Below are positions 57,665 to 64,000 of a DNA stretch of 64,000 nt, piece after piece. Numbering within the stretch: the stretch's first letter is position 1; every line of letters starts with the position of its first letter. A model generated the notes under the pieces. The model saw nothing but the letters and a program-made list of their open reading frames with translations, did no database searches and was not told the DNA's origin. Location of the stretch: contig NZ_CAJYEB010000023.1 of assembly GCF_913773735.1 (NCBI RefSeq), positions 186,001 to 250,000 on the forward strand, read 5' to 3'. A program made the translations under genes and the position numbers. This DNA is from an uncultured Massilia sp. (GTDB lineage: Bacteria; Pseudomonadota; Gammaproteobacteria; Burkholderiales; Burkholderiaceae_D).

Positions 57665-59416
57665 TCACGCTAGATTGCGCAGGAAGTCGAGCAGCACGGC
57701 GGCCGCGACGTCGGCGTCGTCGGCCGTCATCGTCTCGAGCGGATTGTGGCTGATGCCGCCGTTGCCGCAGCGCGTGAACAGCATCGCCACGTCGGTCAGC
57801 GGCGCCAGCGCCATCGCGTCGTGGCCGGCGCCGGACGGCAGCGCGAAGGCCGGCAGGCCGGCGCGTTCGACGGCCGCGCCCAGTTGCGCCATCAGGCGCG
57901 GCGCGCACGGAACGGCGGCCGCCTCGACCAGCGTCTCGACGCGGTGGCCGATGCCGCGCCGCGCGCAGATGCCGGCGATGCCGTCCAGGACGTCGCGCAC
58001 GGCGGCCAGCCGCGCGCCGTCGTCGGCGGCGCGGATGTCGAGCGACAGGCGGCAGCGTCCCGGCACCACGTTGACCGAGCCGTCGGGCACGGCGAGCTGG
58101 CCCACGGTGCCGACCAGCGCCGAGCCGTCGGCGCAGCGGCGCTCGACCAGCAGCACGATCTCGGCGGCGGCGGCGGCGGCGTCGCGGCGCATGCCCATCG
58201 GCGTCGTGCCGGCATGGCTGGCCGTGCCTTCCAGCTCGACCAGGTAGCGCGAGCTGCCGGCGATGGCCGCGACCACGCCCAGCGGCAAGCCCCGTTCCAG
58301 CAGCACCGGTCCCTGCTCGATGTGGACCTCGACGTAGCCGAGCAGGGACGCCGGATCGCGCGCCAGCGCGGCGATGGCCGCGGCGTCCGGCTCGTGGCCG
58401 GCCGCCTGCAGCGCGGCGCGCATCGTGACGCCGTCGGCGTCGGCCAGGTCGAGCACGGCCATGTCGAAACGGCCGGCGACGGCGCTGCTGCCGATGAAGG
58501 TGCTGCGAAAGCGCACGCCCTCCTCCTCGGCGAAACCGATCACCTCCAGGTGGAAGGGCAGGCGCTCGCCGCGCGCGTGCAGGTGGCGCACGATCGCCAG
58601 CGGCAGCAGGATGCCCAGGCGGCCGTCGTACTTGCCGCCGTTGCGCACGGTGTCGTAGTGCGACCCGGTGAGCAGCGTGCGCGCCGCCGGATCCGCCGCG
58701 GCGTAGCGCCCGACTACGTTGCCGACGGCGTCGACGTGCGCGTCCATGCCGGCCTGCGTCATCCAGGCCGCCAGCTGGCGCGCGGTGCGCCGGTGCGCCT
58801 CGGTCATGTAGGCGCAGGTCAGGCCGGCGGCGTCGTCGCTGATCGCGCCCAGCCGCTCGGCCCAGTCCATGATGGCCGGGCCGAACGGCAGCGCGATGCC
58901 GAGCAGGGCGTTCAGGCGGATCTCGGCGATGCGGTGCACTTGGCGCAGGCATTCCGCCAGCTCGGCGCGCGGCGGGTTCGCCAGGCGCCGGCGGAAGGTG
59001 GCGATGATCTCCCGGCGCGCCAGCCCGTGCCCGGTCGGCCCCTTCACGGCCAGGATGAACGGGAAGCCGAATCGCGCGCCGTAGGCGGCGTTCAGCGCGT
59101 GCAGTTCCGCGTACTCCTCCGGCGTGCAGCGGTCCAGGCCGGAGGCGGCCTGCTCGCCCGTCGACTCGGCGGTGAGCTCGCCCGCGATCGCGGCCTTGCC
59201 GGCCAGCTCGGGGTGGGCGCGCAGCAGCGCCAGGCGCTCGTCGTCGGTGGCCGCGGCGACGGCGTCCTGCAACGCCAGCTTCAGCGCCGCGACGCTGGCG
59301 AAGGGACGCTGCGCGGCGGCGCGCTGCGGGATCCACGGCGAGTGCTCGTAGATGCCGCGCAGGGCGTCCACGAAGTCCGGGACGGGCAGGGCGTTCAGGT
59401 CGGCGAGTGTGGTCAT
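57665..59416 (-). CDS. OHCU decarboxylase fused to allantoate amidohydrolase
   Basis: 583 residues with two enzymes of purine-ring degradation. Residues 1-165 are 2-oxo-4-hydroxy-4-carboxy-5-ureidoimidazoline decarboxylase: LRAHPELAGKAA with catalytic His68, LNAAYGARFGFPFILAVKG and RLANPPRAELAECLRQVHRIAEIRL. Residues about 178-583 are an M20-family allantoate amidohydrolase: LTGSHYDTVRNGGKYDGRLGIL, GFAEEEGVRFRSTFIGS, VEVHIEQGPVLLERGLPLG and LPSGAGHDAMALA. The two act before and after allantoinase, which is not encoded here. Transcribed apart from the puuD genes, downstream of a LysR gene. Confidence 0.94.
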   Translation of the reverse strand: MTTLADLNALPVPDFVDALRGIYEHSPWIPQRAAAQRPFASVAALKLALQDAVAAATDDERLALLRAHPELAGKAAIAGELTAESTGEQAASGLDRCTPEEYAELHALNAAYGARFGFPFILAVKGPTGHGLARREIIATFRRRLANPPRAELAECLRQVHRIAEIRLNALLGIALPFGPAIMDWAERLGAISDDAAGLTCAYMTEAHRRTARQLAAWMTQAGMDAHVDAVGNVVGRYAAADPAARTLLTGSHYDTVRNGGKYDGRLGILLPLAIVRHLHARGERLPFHLEVIGFAEEEGVRFRSTFIGSSAVAGRFDMAVLDLADADGVTMRAALQAAGHEPDAAAIAALARDPASLLGYVEVHIEQGPVLLERGLPLGVVAAIAGSSRYLVELEGTASHAGTTPMGMRRDAAAAAAEIVLLVERRCADGSALVGTVGQLAVPDGSVNVVPGRCRLSLDIRAADDGARLAAVRDVLDGIAGICARRGIGHRVETLVEAAAVPCAPRLMAQLGAAVERAGLPAFALPSGAGHDAMALAPLTDVAMLFTRCGNGGISHNPLETMTADDADVAAAVLLDFLRNLA

Positions 59417-59514
59417 GGCGGCGATTTCCTATCGAAGCAGGCGATGATAAAGCGTGGCGGGCGCCGGTTCATACGTTGCCGATGATGACGCGTATATGGC
59501 GCGCACGGCGGACG

Positions 59515-60453
59515 TCACCGCTTGACCAGCGCCCTGGCCGCCGCCGTCACCTGGTCGCGCAGCCACTTGTGCTCGGGCGACTGGTGCACGCGCTGGTGCC
59601 ACAGCTGGTAGAAGCGCATCGGCGGGAATTTCAGCGGCACCGCGAAGTTCTTCAGCGGCAGCGTGTTCTCGTAGAAGCGGATGAACTGGCGGCCGGTGGT
59701 CAGCACCAGGTCGGTCTGGGCCAGCATGTACGGGATCAGGCCGAAGTAGGGCGACTCCACGGCCACCTTGCGCTGCAGGCCCTGGCGCTCGAGGAAGGCG
59801 TCGATCACGCCGTGGTAGCCTGGCAGCATGGCGGCCGGCGCCACGTGCGGCAGCGCCAGGTAGTCGTCGAGCGTCATCGCGTCGCTGGCGGTGCGCCGGG
59901 CGTAGGCGCTGTCGGCGCGCATGGTGCAGACGATCGGGTCCTCGAACAGCTTGGACATGTGCAGGTGCGCGGGCGGCTCGTCCCAGTTGGCGATCACCAG
60001 GTCGACCTCGCCGTCCGACAGCATGCGCAGGTAGTCGTTGCCGGGCCCCAGGTGGTGGATCGCGACGCGGCTGTTGGGCGCGCCGCGCCGGATGCTGGCC
60101 ACCACGTTGGGCAGGAACTGGGTGTCGAGGTAGTCCGGCGCCGCGATGTGGAAGGTGCGCGCGGCCTGCTCGGGCACGAACGGCGACTTGCGGATGAACA
60201 GGCTCTCGGTCTCGTCGAGGATGCGCTTGGCCGGCTTGAGCAGGCTTTCGCCATGCTGCGTCGGCACCATGCCGCGCGCGCCGCGCACCAGCAGCGGGTC
60301 GCCGGTCAGTTCGCGCAGCTTGCGCAGCGAGGCCGAGATCGAGGGCTGCGGCTGGTTCAGCTTGAGGGCGACGCGCGAGACGTTCTTTTCCACCAGCAGC
60401 AGGTAGAGGATGCGGATCAGGTGCAGGTCGAGGTGCTGGGGAAGGCTGGACAT
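59515..60453 (-). CDS. LysR-family regulator divergent from puuD
   Basis: 312 residues. N-terminal winged helix LDLHLIRILYLLLVEKNVSRVALKLNQPQPSISASLRKLRELTGDPLLVRGARGMVPT pattern, which is the NodD/SyrM-like type with the HTH near residues 22-41. The effector domain follows from residue 95 (FHIAAPDYLDTQFLPNVVASIRRG). It sits between the OHCU-allantoate gene (98 bases downstream) and the divergent puuD gene, so it is the likely regulator of purine degradation in this region. Two inverted repeats lie in the shared promoter. Ligand unknown, possibly urate or allantoin-related. Confidence 0.9.
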   Translation of the reverse strand: MSSLPQHLDLHLIRILYLLLVEKNVSRVALKLNQPQPSISASLRKLRELTGDPLLVRGARGMVPTQHGESLLKPAKRILDETESLFIRKSPFVPEQAARTFHIAAPDYLDTQFLPNVVASIRRGAPNSRVAIHHLGPGNDYLRMLSDGEVDLVIANWDEPPAHLHMSKLFEDPIVCTMRADSAYARRTASDAMTLDDYLALPHVAPAAMLPGYHGVIDAFLERQGLQRKVAVESPYFGLIPYMLAQTDLVLTTGRQFIRFYENTLPLKNFAVPLKFPPMRFYQLWHQRVHQSPEHKWLRDQVTAAARALVKR

Positions 60454-60459
60454 GGGAGG

Positions 60460-60511
60460 CGTATATCCTTATCGTTATGTCGAATATACGTCATATTTCA
60501 TGTTGTATGAA
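60460..60511. promoter_or_regulatory. LysR-type palindromes in the puuD/lysR promoter region
   Basis: Inverted repeat CGTATA-N19-TATACG (60460-60490) and TTCAT-GTTGT-ATGAA (60497-60511), whose inner part is a LysR-type T-N11-A box. A degenerate TCATA-N10-TATGA overlaps it. The region is AT-rich against its surroundings. The first arm abuts the lysR start, suggesting autoregulation; the second lies before the puuD start. Confidence 0.6.
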
Positions 60512-60556
60512 TGGGAAGCAGCGTATCTTCTATCCAACTACGTCTAAAGGATGCGC

Positions 60557-61798
60557 ATGGAGCTGCTTGGATACTACGTCCCGTATGGCCTCGAGTGGAT
60601 GAACCTGCTGGTTCGCTGGCTGCACGTCATCACGGGCATCGCCTGGATCGGCGCCTCGTTCTACTTCGTCTGGCTGGACAATTCGCTGCGCCCGCCGGCA
60701 CCCGGCTCGGACCTCGCGCAGAAGGGCGTGGCCGGCGAGCTGTGGGCCGTGCACGGCGGCGGCTTCTACAACCCGCAAAAATACATGGTGGCGCCGGCCA
60801 GCCTGCCGAAGGAGCTGCACTGGTTCAAGTGGGAAGCGTATTCCACCTGGCTGTCGGGCTTCGCGCTGCTCACCATCGTCTACTACTTCAACGCCCAGGC
60901 CATGATGGTCGACCGCGCCGTGGCCGACCTGTCGTCCTGGCAGGCCATCGGCATCGGCCTGGCCAGCCTGGTCGCGGGCTGGGTCGTGTACGACCTGCTG
61001 TGCCGCTCTAGGCTCGGCAAGCACGACCTCGCGTTCGGCGCCGTCGTCTACCTGCTGCTTGTGGGCGCGGCCTGGGTGCTCACCCATTTCCTCAGCGGGC
61101 GCGCGGCCTACATCCACGTGGGCGCGATGATCGGCACGATCATGGTCGCCAACGTGGCGATGGTCATCATCCCCGGCCAGCGCAAGGTGGTCGACACGAT
61201 GATCGCGGGCGGCAAGCCGGACCCCATCTACGGCATCCGCGGCAAGCAGCGTAGCGTCCACAACAACTATTTCACGCTGCCGGTGCTGTTCATCATGATC
61301 AGCAACCACTTCGCGATGACCTACCGCCACGACCACGCCTGGGCCGTGCTGGCCGCGATCATGCTGGCGGGCGTCTTCATCCGCCACTTCTTCAACCTGC
61401 GCCACAAGGGCCGCATCGCGTGGAAGTACCCGGCGATCGGCGTGCTGATCCTGCTCGGGACGATGGTCGCGCTGCTGCCGGCGCCGCCGGGCATCGTCGG
61501 CGATGCGACGGGCAATGCCGCCAGGGTGGACGGGGCCGCGCAATTCGCGCAGGTGCGCGGCATCATCCAGCAGCGCTGCGTGTCCTGCCACGCGGCGCAC
61601 CCGAGCCAGCCCGGCTTCGCCTCGGCCCCGGCCGGGGTGGCGCTGGACGACGTCCACGGCATCGCGCAGAACGCCCCGCGCATCTACCAGCAGGCGGTGC
61701 AGCTGAAGGCGATGCCGCTGGCGAACATGACCAACATGACGGACGCCGAACGGGCCCGGGTCGCGGCCTGGTTCGAGTCCGGCGCAAGAACGGAGTGA
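60557..61798 (+). CDS. puuD: Urate hydroxylase PuuD (membrane urate oxidase with cytochrome c domain)
   Basis: 413 residues; the ATG at 60557 is better placed behind AAAGG than the one at 60551. The N-terminal 290 residues have about eight membrane segments with conserved WLHVITGIAWIGASFYFVWLDNSL, HGGGFYNPQKYM, WFKWEAYSTWLSGFALL and RSVHNNYFTLPVLFIMISNHF. The C-terminal domain is cytochrome c-like with heme site Cys341-Cys344-His345 (CVSCH) and a late Met. PuuD oxidises urate to 5-hydroxyisourate and passes electrons to the respiratory chain. HIU hydrolase is not seen in the window. The M20 gene follows after five bases. Confidence 0.95.
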   Translation: MELLGYYVPYGLEWMNLLVRWLHVITGIAWIGASFYFVWLDNSLRPPAPGSDLAQKGVAGELWAVHGGGFYNPQKYMVAPASLPKELHWFKWEAYSTWLSGFALLTIVYYFNAQAMMVDRAVADLSSWQAIGIGLASLVAGWVVYDLLCRSRLGKHDLAFGAVVYLLLVGAAWVLTHFLSGRAAYIHVGAMIGTIMVANVAMVIIPGQRKVVDTMIAGGKPDPIYGIRGKQRSVHNNYFTLPVLFIMISNHFAMTYRHDHAWAVLAAIMLAGVFIRHFFNLRHKGRIAWKYPAIGVLILLGTMVALLPAPPGIVGDATGNAARVDGAAQFAQVRGIIQQRCVSCHAAHPSQPGFASAPAGVALDDVHGIAQNAPRIYQQAVQLKAMPLANMTNMTDAERARVAAWFESGARTE

Positions 61799-61803
61799 AC
61801 CCC

Positions 61804-63036
61804 ATGGAAGACCAACAGGATGCGCTGCTGCGCTGGATCGACGACCATTTCGACGAGGAGGTCGCCTTCCTGCAGCAGGTGATCCGCGTCCCGACCGACA
61901 CGCCGCCGGGCGACAATGCGCCGCACGCGGACCGGGTGGCGCAGCTGCTGGCGGACTACGGCTGGACGGCCGAGCGGCACCCGGTGCCGCAGGAACGCGT
62001 GCGCGACTACGGCATGCAGAGCATCGTCAACCTGGTCGTGCGCCGCCCCTACGGCGCCGGCGGCCCGACGCTGGCGCTGAACGCCCACGGCGACGTGGTG
62101 CCGCCGGGCGAAGGCTGGACCAGGCCGCCCTACGGCGGCGTCGTCGAGGACGGCTACATCTACGGCCGCGCGGCCGCCGTGTCCAAGAGCGACTTCGCCA
62201 CCTACGTGTTCGCGGCGCGCGCGCTGGAGGCGCTGGGCGTGCCGCTGCGCGGCGCGCTGGAGCTGCATTTCACCTACGACGAGGAATTCGGCGGCCTGCT
62301 GGGGCCCGGCTGGCTGCTCGAACAGGGCATCGTCAAGCCCGACTTCGCGATCGCCGCCGGCTTCGCCTACGACATCGTCACCGCCCACAACGCCTGCCTG
62401 CAGCTGGAGATCACGGTGCACGGCAAGGCCGGCCACGGCGCGATGCCGGAGACGGCCGTCGACGCGCTGCAGGCGGCGACGAAGATCCTGAATGCGATCT
62501 ACGGCCAGTTGCCGGAACTCAAGAAGATCAAGTCGGGCGTGCCCGGCATCGATTCGCCGACGATGCTGGTGGGGCGCATCGACGGCGGTACCAATACCAA
62601 CGTCGTGCCGGGCAAGGTGGTCATGAAGATGGACCGGCGCATGATCCCGGAAGAAGACCCGGTCGCGGTCGAGGCGCAGGTGCGCGCGCTGGTCGAGGAC
62701 GCGGTGCGCGGCCTGCCCGGCATCCGCCTCGACATCCGGCGCCTGCTGCTGTCGCAGGCGCTGCGCCCGTTGCCGGGCTCGGACGAGCTGGTGGCCAGCC
62801 TGCAGCGCCACGGCGCGGCGATCCTGGGCGAAGTCCCGCAGGCCCGGGGCACGCCGCTGTACGCGGATGCGCGCCTGTACGGCGAACACGGCATCCCGGC
62901 CGTGCTGTACGGCGCCGGGCCGCGCACGGTGCCGGAATCGAACGCCAAGAAGGCGGACGAGCGGCTGTTGCTGGAAGACCTGCGCAAGGCGACCAAGGTG
63001 GTGGCGCTGACGTTGCTGGATTTCCTGGGGAACTAG
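61804..63036 (+). CDS. M20-family metallohydrolase encoded with puuD
   Basis: 410 residues from the ATG five bases after the puuD stop. M20 (ArgE/DapE/ACY1) features: LALNAHGDVVPPGEGW (His, Asp), TYDEEFGGLLGPG (the two Glu), dimer/lid domain with VHGKAGHGAMPET and GGTNTNVVPGKVVMKMDRRM, and late PESNAKKADERLL. It differs from the hydantoinase/carbamoylase branch seen twice elsewhere in this window. Tight coupling to puuD suggests a step in urate breakdown or release of an amide product, but no known purine enzyme of exactly this type comes to mind. A peptidase acting on unrelated substrates remains possible. Confidence 0.87.
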   Translation: MEDQQDALLRWIDDHFDEEVAFLQQVIRVPTDTPPGDNAPHADRVAQLLADYGWTAERHPVPQERVRDYGMQSIVNLVVRRPYGAGGPTLALNAHGDVVPPGEGWTRPPYGGVVEDGYIYGRAAAVSKSDFATYVFAARALEALGVPLRGALELHFTYDEEFGGLLGPGWLLEQGIVKPDFAIAAGFAYDIVTAHNACLQLEITVHGKAGHGAMPETAVDALQAATKILNAIYGQLPELKKIKSGVPGIDSPTMLVGRIDGGTNTNVVPGKVVMKMDRRMIPEEDPVAVEAQVRALVEDAVRGLPGIRLDIRRLLLSQALRPLPGSDELVASLQRHGAAILGEVPQARGTPLYADARLYGEHGIPAVLYGAGPRTVPESNAKKADERLLLEDLRKATKVVALTLLDFLGN

Positions 63037-63054
63037 GATTGCTGGCTGCACGAC

Positions 63055-63175
63055 CGTCGCCCCGGCGCAGGCCGGGGCCTGATTTCGTAGCGCAGCCGGA
63101 ACGCGTGCACATTGGACCCCGGCCTTCGCCGGGGCGACGGCTCACTGGGCCGGGGCGACGGCTCACTGCGCCGGG
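63055..63175. repeat. Intergenic palindrome, family A copy 7, with 21-bp tandem duplication
   Basis: Full-length family A element (63055-63139). Its right arm continues into a 21-bp tandem repeat GCCGGGGCGACGGCTCACTG plus one base (63128-63148, 63149-63169) and a partial third copy. The second unit contains the stop codon of the minus-strand gene. Confidence 0.8.
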
Positions 63176-64000
63176 GCGGCGGCGCGTTCGTCCTGTCCGG
63201 CCCCCACGCTGCGCGGCACGATCGCGAACTGCGGTGCGCCGCTGTAGTCCGGCAGGACGCTGCGCGCCATGAAGCGTTCCCAGGCCTTGCGTCCGGGCTC
63301 GCCCAGGGCGTCGGCGGCGTAGGCGAGCGCCGGCTGCATGTTCGACGGGAAGCCGATCGCCGAGCCGGAATAGTTGTTCATCTCGCCGGGGCGCAGCTTG
63401 AGCGCGGCCGCCATTTCCCCGCCGGCGCACGGCAGCGCCAGGAAGGACGGCTCGTGGCTGGCCGCATAGGCCTCGGCCATGCCGGACAGGAACGGGCCGT
63501 CGGCGCCGCGGCGCACCGTCAGCGCGTAGATCGCGCCGTCGATCCAGCAGGCGCCCGGGTCCATCATGCGCGCCACCGGGAAGCGCGCCTTCCAGGCCAG
63601 CAGCCGGTCGGCCTCCCGGAAACCCAGTTCGGCCAGGTGGCCGATGGCGGACGTGAAGAAATCGTCCTGCCAGGGCGCCAGCGCGGTGCCGTTGTTGTAC
63701 GACAGCGCATAGCCGTTGACGATGGCGTGCAGGCGGTTGGCGGCGGGGTTGTCGGTATAGCTGCGGTTGTACCAGTCCAGGTTGTTCGCGACGATGGCGG
63801 CGAACTGGCGCTTCATGGGGTGCGCGTCGGGCGCGATGTAGGCCGCCTCGCCCAGCGTGCGCAGGGCCCAGGCCTGGCCGCGCACCTGCTCGCCGTGCAT
63901 CAGCCCCTTGGCATGGTCGCGGTAGTTGGGGTTCAGGGCGACCACGTTGTAGCTGGCCCAGAACAGCAGCTCCTCGAGGTAGTACTGGTCCCCGGTCAGC
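63163..64000 (-). CDS. Uncharacterised protein, 5' end outside window
   Basis: The C-terminal 279 residues are visible; the frame stays open to the window edge (…DQYYLEELLFWASYNVVALNPNYRDHAKGL). Motif-like parts are GEQVRGQAWALRTLGEAAYIAPD, YALSYNNGTALAPWQDDFFTSAIGHLAELGF and LRPGEMNNYSGSAIGFPSNMQPALAYAAD. The helical, Trp/Tyr-rich pattern resembles an alpha/alpha-toroid glycan- or polymer-handling domain, but I do not recognise a family. The last codons (Ala/Pro-rich) lie within or beside a tandem repeat and could be variable. Confidence 0.7.
   Translation of the reverse strand, partial: LTGDQYYLEELLFWASYNVVALNPNYRDHAKGLMHGEQVRGQAWALRTLGEAAYIAPDAHPMKRQFAAIVANNLDWYNRSYTDNPAANRLHAIVNGYALSYNNGTALAPWQDDFFTSAIGHLAELGFREADRLLAWKARFPVARMMDPGACWIDGAIYALTVRRGADGPFLSGMAEAYAASHEPSFLALPCAGGEMAAALKLRPGEMNNYSGSAIGFPSNMQPALAYAADALGEPGRKAWERFMARSVLPDYSGAPQFAIVPRSVGAGQDERAAAPAQ

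Overview
The window is high-GC DNA with tightly packed, strongly codon-biased genes. Gene content (LysR, MocR and LytTR regulators, a bifunctional OHCU decarboxylase/allantoate amidohydrolase, PuuD, Oar-like TonB receptor) and two families of GC-rich intergenic palindromes suggest a betaproteobacterium of the Oxalobacteraceae, probably Massilia or a close relative. The genus is an inference from general familiarity; no search was run. There are 52 protein genes, two of them cut by the window edges. I see no tRNA, rRNA, CRISPR, prophage or transposase.

Left part (1-19 kb): the end of a TonB-dependent receptor; a lipoprotein 5'-nucleotidase and a secreted S1/P1 nuclease; a MipA/OmpV protein; a four-gene BMP-type nucleoside ABC transporter on the minus strand; an alpha/beta hydrolase; small uncharacterised genes; an NHL-repeat lipoprotein; and a DUF969-DUF979-pyroglutamyl-peptidase operon.

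Middle (19-30 kb): LysR, then pseudouridine glycosidase and HTH-fused pseudouridine kinase on the minus strand. Divergent to these is a nucleoside catabolic operon (xapA-like PNP, deoB, deoC, ALDH16-type aldehyde dehydrogenase, deoA, cdd). From 30 to 41 kb come general genes: DUF2076, a glyoxalase-fold protein, a LytS/LytTR two-component pair with a small membrane protein, an S9 peptidase, a HAF/PKD lipoprotein and GNAT. A RutR-like TetR and a MocR regulator follow.

Right part (41-64 kb): a complete reductive pyrimidine pathway (transaminase, malonate-semialdehyde dehydrogenase, PreT, PreA, NCS1 permease, dihydropyrimidinase, N-carbamoyl-beta-alanine amidohydrolase); an MHYT hybrid kinase; a DUF885 protein; AraC; a serine hydrolase; GNAT; and a purine ring-degradation block (OHCU decarboxylase-allantoate amidohydrolase fusion, LysR, urate hydroxylase PuuD, M20 hydrolase). 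The last gene is partial.

Read together, much of the window looks like a nucleic-acid scavenging region: extracellular nuclease and nucleotidase, nucleoside import, nucleoside cleavage, then base and sugar degradation. The most striking regulatory observation is that the transporter promoter (12.1 kb) and the nucleoside catabolic promoter (22.4 kb) share the same composite sequence with identical spacing: an AT-rich palindrome, a 15-bp gap, TATTTGCCA including the -35, an 18-bp spacer and CATAGT. Other candidate control sites are tandem repeats across the psuK promoter, a RutR-like box inside the pyrimidine promoter, and LysR-type palindromes before puuD.
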